DNA of 5,406 nt from Lachnospiraceae bacterium. GTDB lineage: Bacteria; Bacillota_A; Clostridia; Lachnospirales; Lachnospiraceae. The number at the start of each line of letters is the position of its first letter. Position 1 is the first letter of the stretch. Below are positions 1-2,944 of the stretch, in pieces. The notes below the pieces were generated by a model. That model did no database searches, was not told the DNA's origin, and saw only the letters and a list, made by a program, of their open reading frames with translations. The translations under genes and the position numbers were made by a program. The stretch is taken from positions 1-5,406 of the forward strand of contig JAGBQU010000055.1 in the NCBI GenBank assembly GCA_017632755.1, in the 5' to 3' direction.

Positions 1-159
1 ACGAGCACGAAGGTCAAGACCTTCGGAACGGGAGCATTCAAGGGGATCAGTTCCAAGGCAACGATCACGGTGCCAAAGAAGCAGTTCTCCAAATATAAAG
101 CTGCTTTAAAGAAGGCCGGACTTCCCAAGAGCGTGACGGTCAAGAAAGCAAAAAAATAA
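1..159 (+). CDS. C-terminal end of a BspA-like leucine-rich repeat (LRR_5) surface protein, 5' partial
   Basis: Frame 1 is open from the window edge to the TAA at 157-159, giving the last 52 residues of a protein that begins outside the window. It contains the end of an LRR_5/BspA-like repeat (KVKTFGTGAFKGIS; compare the family's 'I..IG..AF.gc..L' pattern), then a Lys-rich tail with the motif KYKAALKKAGLPKSVTV. The same layout ends the complete protein at 441-1331 (KYKTAMIKKGGLPKKVSV), so the two genes are tandem paralogues. By family knowledge, such proteins are secreted and act at the cell surface, often in adhesion or protein contacts; no ligand can be read here. A strong terminator follows 50 bases after the stop, so this gene ends its own transcript. 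The N-terminal part, including any signal peptide, is not visible. Confidence 0.85.
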   Translation, partial: TSTKVKTFGTGAFKGISSKATITVPKKQFSKYKAALKKAGLPKSVTVKKAKK

Positions 160-208
160 ATCGGAAGGACAGCATTTGAGCTGATCCGGCATGATCACAT
201 ATGCATAG

Positions 209-270
209 ACGGCACGGCATCCGAGGCGGTGAAAAAGCCTCCTTGCCGTGCTGTTTTTGTTGTTTTTTTT
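209..270 (+). terminator. Strong intrinsic terminator after the first LRR gene
   Basis: An 11-bp stem pairs 209-219 (ACGGCACGGCA) with 244-254 (TGCCGTGCTGT), with one G-U pair. A second inner helix, GAGGC 223-227 with GCCTC 237-241, closes a 9-base A-rich loop. The stem runs straight into T-rich sequence (254-258 and 262-270). It should isolate the upstream gene from the promoter region at 313-394. Confidence 0.93.
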
Positions 271-312
271 CATTGTTTCGTTCGTTTTTCTGAGCGAGGA
301 AGAATCAACCAA

Positions 313-369
313 ATTGTCAATACAATTATTGTAGATATTGACTATTGATAAAACAATACATATTATTGT
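313..369. promoter_or_regulatory. Cluster of ACAAT/ATTGT dyads over the LRR gene promoter (candidate operators)
   Basis: The pentamer ATTGT or its complement ACAAT occurs five times: 313-317, 322-326, 328-332, 353-357 and 365-369. They form nested dyads: ACAAT-T-ATTGT at 322-332, ACAATA-N5-TATTGT at 353-369, and the longer GTCAATA-N13-TATTGAC at 316-342. The last overlaps the -35 box at 338-343; the second overlaps the -10 box at 361-366. A binding protein here would compete with RNA polymerase. The DNA is AT-rich, so some dyads may be chance. No regulator can be named. Confidence 0.45.
338..366 (+). promoter_or_regulatory. Housekeeping (sigma-A) promoter 1 of the LRR gene at 441
   Basis: A TTGACT -35 box (338-343) lies exactly 17 bases before a TATTAT -10 box (361-366). 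Each matches the sigma-70/sigma-A consensus at 5 of 6 positions. Initiation would fall near 373, leaving a leader of about 68 bases before the ATG at 441. Confidence 0.7.
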
Positions 370-394
370 GTACACAAGAAAAATGTGATAAAAT
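366..394 (+). promoter_or_regulatory. Second, extended -10 promoter of the LRR gene, with a palindrome in its -35
   Basis: TTGTGT (366-371), a 17-base spacer and TAAAAT (389-394) preceded by TG at 386-387 form a plausible extended -10 promoter. Its -35 box is the left half of a perfect 12-bp palindrome, TTGTGTACACAA (366-377). The first promoter's -10 box ends where this begins, so the two are stacked about 28 bases apart. The palindrome is a candidate repressor site. TTGT..ACAA symmetry is seen in several regulator families, including GntR types, but the identity is not known. Confidence 0.5.
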
Positions 395-440
395 AGGCAA
401 AAGGGGTTAGGGAGTATAAGGAAAGGAAGAGGTACAGGGT

Positions 441-1331
441 ATGAAAGAAATATGGACAAAATGGAAACTATTATGCTGGGCTCTGACCCTTATGTTATTC
501 GGATGGACGATTCCTGCGGAAGCGGAAGTGTCAGAGAATTCCTTCGCGACGACGGACGAAGATTATGGCGATGACTTCGAAGACGATGATGAATATGATG
601 GCGATGACGAAGACGATTATGATGACGACGATTGGGATGATGAAGACGATGAGGACGATGAAGAGTTTCTCGAGGTCGGTTCCATCGAGTCGGACATCGA
701 CGGATATGCGGATTATGAAGTCACCTATATAAACGGTGCGTGCGTTGAAGTAAGTTATATCTACAACAATGTGGAAAAAGTCAAGACGGTTAAGATTCCG
801 GAAACGGTAATGCTTGAGAGTGGTGTGAAGGCACAGGTCGTTGAGATCGCGGATCAGGTTCTGCAGGATTCGCCGGGTGTCACAAGAATAGTGATCGGCA
901 ACAATGTGCGCAAGATCGGGGATAATGCGTTTGCCGATAGTTCCAAACTGACAAAGGTCACCATCGGCAAGAGTGTGGAGAGCATCGGCAAGGATGCCTT
1001 TAAGAACTGTCCGAAACTTCTTACGGTGCAGATTCAGGGTAATACGCTCAAAACCATCGGCGACAATGCATTTCAGGGTGATAAGAAGATAAAGAATATT
1101 ACACTGGGCAAGAATGTGGTCACCATCGGCAAAAATGCTTTCAACGGATGCAAGGGTATGAAGACGATCACGATCACCGGAACAAAGATCAAGACCTTTG
1201 GAAAGGCATCCTTCAAAGGCGTATCCGTCAAAGTCAAGGTGAAGGTTCCCAAGACAAAGCTTATGAAATATAAAACAGCTATGATCAAGAAGGGCGGACT
1301 TCCCAAAAAGGTTTCGGTGACCGGAAAGTAA
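441..1331 (+). CDS. Secreted BspA-like LRR_5 protein with Asp/Glu-rich N-terminal linker
   Basis: This is a complete 296-residue protein. The ATG at 441 is preceded by a purine-rich ribosome site (AAGGAAGAGG, 423-432) at 8 bases. Residues 1-28 form a signal peptide: basic start, hydrophobic core around 10-24, and a probable cut after PAEA (28/29). Residues 39-75 are almost wholly acidic, with 30 of 37 residues Asp or Glu. Residues 80-150 are a beta-rich lead-in. From about 156 to 270 there are five LRR_5/BspA-like repeats of about 23 residues, each with the core 'V..IG..AF..c..L..V.I', which are predicted to be solvent-exposed surface-binding repeats. The C-terminus is Lys-rich and matches the end of the protein at 1-159. 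No LPXTG motif, SLH domain or transmembrane anchor is visible, so it is secreted or held non-covalently. The opposite charges of the two ends are unusual. Function beyond the family is unknown. Confidence 0.88.
   Translation: MKEIWTKWKLLCWALTLMLFGWTIPAEAEVSENSFATTDEDYGDDFEDDDEYDGDDEDDYDDDDWDDEDDEDDEEFLEVGSIESDIDGYADYEVTYINGACVEVSYIYNNVEKVKTVKIPETVMLESGVKAQVVEIADQVLQDSPGVTRIVIGNNVRKIGDNAFADSSKLTKVTIGKSVESIGKDAFKNCPKLLTVQIQGNTLKTIGDNAFQGDKKIKNITLGKNVVTIGKNAFNGCKGMKTITITGTKIKTFGKASFKGVSVKVKVKVPKTKLMKYKTAMIKKGGLPKKVSVTGK
555..665 (+). repeat. Low-complexity GAY/GAR codon tract encoding the acidic linker
   Basis: The 111 bases covering codons 39-75 of the LRR gene are nearly all GAT, GAC, GAA and GAG, interrupted by a few Tyr, Gly, Phe and Trp codons. 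Slippage here would add or remove whole acidic residues without shifting the frame. The acidic stretch could bind divalent cations such as calcium or act as a charged spacer; both are inferences from composition. Confidence 0.7.
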
Positions 1332-1425
1332 AGGGTTTGAAAGCAAAGTGATCTACGACAAAATCGGCCCGACAAGTGATGTTACCTTTTTATGTGATGT
1401 CATTTGGCGGGTTCTTTGTTGTCAT

Positions 1426-1462
1426 GCTTGTCAACCTGTAACAAGAAAAGAAGTTGACAAGC
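1426..1462. promoter_or_regulatory. BirA operator (biotin repressor site) of bioY
   Basis: GCTTGTCAAC (1426-1435) and GTTGACAAGC (1453-1462) form a perfect 10-bp inverted repeat with a 17-base spacer. Written in the usual BirA form it is TTGTCAACC-N15-aGTTGACAA, close to the family consensus TTGTwAACC-N14/16-GGTTwACAA. It lies 72 bases before bioY, and its right arm contains the -35 box, so occupied BirA would block RNA polymerase. Known biology: BirA loaded with biotinyl-AMP represses biotin genes when biotin is sufficient. birA itself is not in the window. Confidence 0.88.
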
Positions 1463-1482
1463 AAAAGAGATCGTACTACACT
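1454..1482 (+). promoter_or_regulatory. bioY promoter, overlapped by the BirA operator
   Basis: A perfect TTGACA -35 box (1454-1459), a 17-base spacer and TACACT (1477-1482) form a strong sigma-A promoter. Transcription would start near 1489, giving a short leader of about 45 bases. The -35 box lies inside the right arm of the BirA inverted repeat. Confidence 0.82.
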
Positions 1483-1534
1483 TACGATGACTGTCTTATA
1501 ACATCAGGAAAAATATGTAAGGAGAAAAGCGGAA

Positions 1535-2104
1535 ATGGAGACGAAAAACAAGACAACGAAAACAATGGTTCACACACGGGAGATGGTACTGATTGGCGTC
1601 ATGGCGGCGGTGCTTTGCATCCTCGGGCCGGTTTCACTTGCCATCCCGATCAGCCCGGTGCCGATCTCATTTACAACCTTTGCACTCTTTCTTGCCGTGT
1701 ATGTGCTTGGCTGCAAAAGAGGAACGATCTGCTATCTGATCTATCTGCTTCTGGGTATGGTCGGAATGCCTGTTTTTTCCGGTTTCAGTGGTGGCATCGG
1801 CAAGCTTTTGGGCCCCACCGGAGGGTATTTGATCGGAATGATTTTTACGGCGGCGATCGCGGGGCTTTGCATTGACAGATCCGATCGTTTTTTTGTGCAC
1901 GTAACGGGGATGGTCCTGGGTACGGTCATCTGTTACACATTTGGCACGACGTGGCTGGCACGGCAGGCGGAAATGAACTTTTTTGCGGCTCTTTCAGCCG
2001 GGGTGATCCCCTTTATTCCGGGTGATCTGATCAAGATGATCCTTGCTTTTTTTGTGGGAGGAACGATCCGTAAAAGACTGCGCATGGAGGGGCTGAACGG
2101 ATGA
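1535..2104 (+). CDS. bioY: BioY, biotin-specific S component of an ECF transporter
   Basis: This 189-residue membrane protein has the usual BioY length. It binds biotin in the cytoplasmic membrane and works with the shared energy-coupling unit EcfA/EcfA'/EcfT, which is not encoded here; some BioY proteins have been reported to work alone. Family signatures visible are the first helix and loop (LIGVMAAVLCILGPVSLAIP, 19-38, then ISPVPISFTTFALFLAVYVLG), the segment GMPVFSGFSGGIGKLLGPTGGYL in two parts (77-89 and 90-99), GTTWLA (137-142), and PFIPGDLIKM (159-168), whose Asp164 and Lys167 belong to the conserved C-terminal signature. About six hydrophobic helices fit. The ATG at 1535 has AAGGAG at 1519-1524 with a 10-base gap. 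It appears to be a single-gene unit under BirA control. No terminator was seen directly after the stop. Confidence 0.96.
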   Translation: METKNKTTKTMVHTREMVLIGVMAAVLCILGPVSLAIPISPVPISFTTFALFLAVYVLGCKRGTICYLIYLLLGMVGMPVFSGFSGGIGKLLGPTGGYLIGMIFTAAIAGLCIDRSDRFFVHVTGMVLGTVICYTFGTTWLARQAEMNFFAALSAGVIPFIPGDLIKMILAFFVGGTIRKRLRMEGLNG

Positions 2105-2177
2105 CGACATCTGCGCGGATCAATAGGGAATCTTCTTGCCAAAACATCAGAAAATAATAGAAATAGTATCACTCATG

Positions 2178-2186
2178 TGTTAATAT
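2178..2186 (+). promoter_or_regulatory. Possible extended -10 promoter of the two-gene operon 2238-2753
   Basis: TGTTAATAT (TG at 2178-2179, TAATAT at 2181-2186) fits an extended -10 element. The matching -35 position (TAGAAA, 2158-2163) is poor, as is common for extended -10 promoters. It lies in the 133-base gap after bioY and would give a leader of about 45 bases. No sigma-D element was seen in this gap, so the operon is not clearly part of the flagellar regulon. Confidence 0.4.
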
Positions 2187-2237
2187 AAAAGACAGAGAGT
2201 AGGGAAGTTTTGCGAAGAAATTGAAGGGGGATACAGG

Positions 2238-2438
2238 ATGGAAACATGGTTTTATGAGGTCGTCGGTATAGACGGAGATTATGCCCATCTGCGCAGAACT
2301 GATATTGAAACGGAGGAGACCAAGCTGGTGGCGAGGGCGCTCCTTCCGCCGGAGATCACCGAAGGAAGCAGATTGAGATACGAGATGATGCAGGACGAGA
2401 CCTGTGATACGGATATACAGAACCGGAAGCACCGGTGA
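2238..2438 (+). CDS. Small DUF3006-like protein
   Basis: This is a complete 66-residue soluble protein with a good ribosome site (GAAGGGGG, 2223-2230) 7 bases before the ATG. It has no signal peptide, Cys cluster or membrane segment. The centre reads IDGDYAHLRR (10-19), then VARALLPPEITEGSRLRYEMM. This pattern, an early 'IdGDYA', a middle 'LLP' and 'EGs.L.ye', is characteristic of the small DUF3006 proteins of Firmicutes, which probably form a compact beta fold. Their function is not established. The last ~15 residues are polar and probably disordered. The TGA stop (2436-2438) shares its final A with the AGGAGG ribosome site of the next gene, so the two are cotranscribed and probably translationally linked. 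The assignment is from pattern memory, not a search. Confidence 0.72.
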   Translation: METWFYEVVGIDGDYAHLRRTDIETEETKLVARALLPPEITEGSRLRYEMMQDETCDTDIQNRKHR

Positions 2439-2450
2439 GGAGGTGTATAT

Positions 2451-2753
2451 ATGAACAATGGTTGGAAAGTGAGAAAGATAAGCATCAGGGGGAAGATCCT
2501 GATCCCTACCAGCGTGATCATTGTGCTGATCAGTGCATTGATCGTATTTTTCTCCTATCGGGATGCAGAGGAAGGGCTTGTGAGCCTGGCGGTGGAAAAG
2601 ATCGCTGTGGAGGAGAGTGCGAACGGTGTGGTAAATGTCACCGAGATGGCGGCCAATCTGATCAACTCGGTCGCACATATCGAAGTGCAGGCAAATGAGA
2701 ATAGGGATATTGCACACAGACTCAATGAGGAAGTAATGCGCTTTAAACTTTGA
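2451..2753 (+). CDS. Internally deleted methyl-accepting chemotaxis protein (anchor fused to C-terminal tail)
   Basis: This 100-residue reading frame has a strong ribosome site (AGGAGG 2438-2443, 7-base gap). Residues 1-36 look like the start of a Clostridia chemoreceptor: basic cytoplasmic end (KVRKISIRGK) and one membrane helix (ILIPTSVIIVLISALIVFFSY, about 16-36). From about residue 51 to the end (IAVEESANGVVNVTEMAANL, then INSV, and the final EEVMRFKL) it matches the extreme C-terminus of such receptors: the end of the second methylation helix bundle and the tail that follows. The periplasmic sensor, second membrane helix, HAMP domain and the signalling hairpin that contacts CheW/CheA are all absent, against a usual length of about 500-700 residues. 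It cannot sense or signal in the normal way. It may be a decaying remnant with an in-frame deletion, or a short membrane protein kept for another purpose. The intact frame, ribosome site and terminator argue against advanced decay. Confidence 0.75.
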   Translation: MNNGWKVRKISIRGKILIPTSVIIVLISALIVFFSYRDAEEGLVSLAVEKIAVEESANGVVNVTEMAANLINSVAHIEVQANENRDIAHRLNEEVMRFKL

Positions 2754-2765
2754 TACAGAATACTT

Positions 2766-2801
2766 GATAAGGCCGGAGCCGGTAAGGCTGCGGCCTTTTA
2801 T
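2766..2801 (+). terminator. Intrinsic terminator after the chemoreceptor remnant
   Basis: GGCCG (2771-2775) pairs with CGGCC (2791-2795), and AGCC (2777-2780) with GGCT (2786-2789), with a G/G mismatch between them and a GGTAA loop. Flanking AA/TT pairs extend the base, and TTTT follows at 2796-2799. It closes the two-gene operon 13 bases after its stop codon. Confidence 0.87.
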
Positions 2802-2835
2802 CTGCCCTTTTGTCATCTCATGTGCGCCCCGAGGT

Positions 2836-2861
2836 TAAGAATTCGGAAAAAAAGCCGAAAT
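2836..2861 (+). promoter_or_regulatory. Sigma-D / sigma-28 (FliA-type) flagellar promoter
   Basis: TAAG (2836-2839), a 14-base spacer and GCCGAAAT (2854-2861) closely match the sigma-28 consensus TAAA-N15-GCCGATAT: three of four -35 bases and seven of eight -10 bases. Start would be near 2868, giving a leader of about 77 bases. No good sigma-A promoter was seen between the terminator and the gene. A small dyad, TTCGG (2842-2846) and CCGAA (2855-2859), overlaps the -10 and may be chance. This places the downstream gene in the late flagellar/chemotaxis regulon. Confidence 0.72.
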
Positions 2862-2884
2862 ATAAAACATAGAAATCGACAATC

Positions 2885-2939
2885 ATACCGGCAACCGCAA
2901 AAGGCGGCTACTGCCGGGACACAAGCTGCAAGTGGGTAT
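2885..2939 (+). promoter_or_regulatory. Structured 5' leader that may hide the ribosome site (putative regulatory RNA)
   Basis: These bases can fold as a three-way junction. P1 is ATACC (2885-2889) with GGTAT (2935-2939). P2 is GGCA (2890-2893) with TGCC (2912-2915), stacked on CCGC (2895-2898) with GCGG (2904-2907), with an AAAAG loop and an A/CTAC internal loop. P3 is CAC (2920-2922) with GTG (2932-2934), with a 9-base loop. Alternatively P2 grows to CCGGCA/TGCCGG (2888-2893/2912-2917) at the cost of two P1 pairs. The only Shine-Dalgarno-like bases (GTGGG, 2932-2936) lie in P1/P3, five bases before the ATG, so folding would mask them. No known riboswitch class was recognised. Confidence 0.45.
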
Positions 2940-2944
2940 CGCAT

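Noticed and set aside
106..459. 117-codon open frame on the - strand across the first terminator
   Set aside because: It crosses a strong terminator and the promoter region and reads as AT-rich antisense with no domain.
531..1346. 271-codon open frame on the - strand
   Set aside because: It is the complement of the LRR gene. The long Ile/Val run is simply the antisense of the Asp/Glu codon tract, and no ribosome site supports it.
1332..1425. Terminator after the LRR gene at 441-1331
   Set aside because: Apart from a short T run at 1387-1391, I found no stem of useful length followed by T residues, so read-through towards bioY cannot be excluded.
1348..1875. 175-codon open frame on + overlapping the start of bioY
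   Set aside because: It overlaps the clearly real bioY in another frame, covers the BirA operator and promoter, and its protein has a composition typical of an out-of-frame reading with no recognisable domain.
2435..2698. 87-codon + frame overlapping the chemoreceptor remnant
   Set aside because: It is the +1 frame of a gene with clear chemoreceptor motifs; its product is an Arg/Cys/Gly-rich low-quality translation.
2169..2816. 215-codon open frame on the - strand
   Set aside because: It runs antisense through two genes and a terminator, and its product resembles no family.
2885..2939. Cyclic-di-GMP-I (GEMM) riboswitch
   Set aside because: The GGGACACAAGC stretch at 2916-2926 recalls the conserved GGGACGCAAAGC, and a flagellar target would suit it. 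However, the required GCAAACC segment, the GNRA-capped hairpin and the second receptor helix are not in their places. A cmsearch with RF01051 would settle it.
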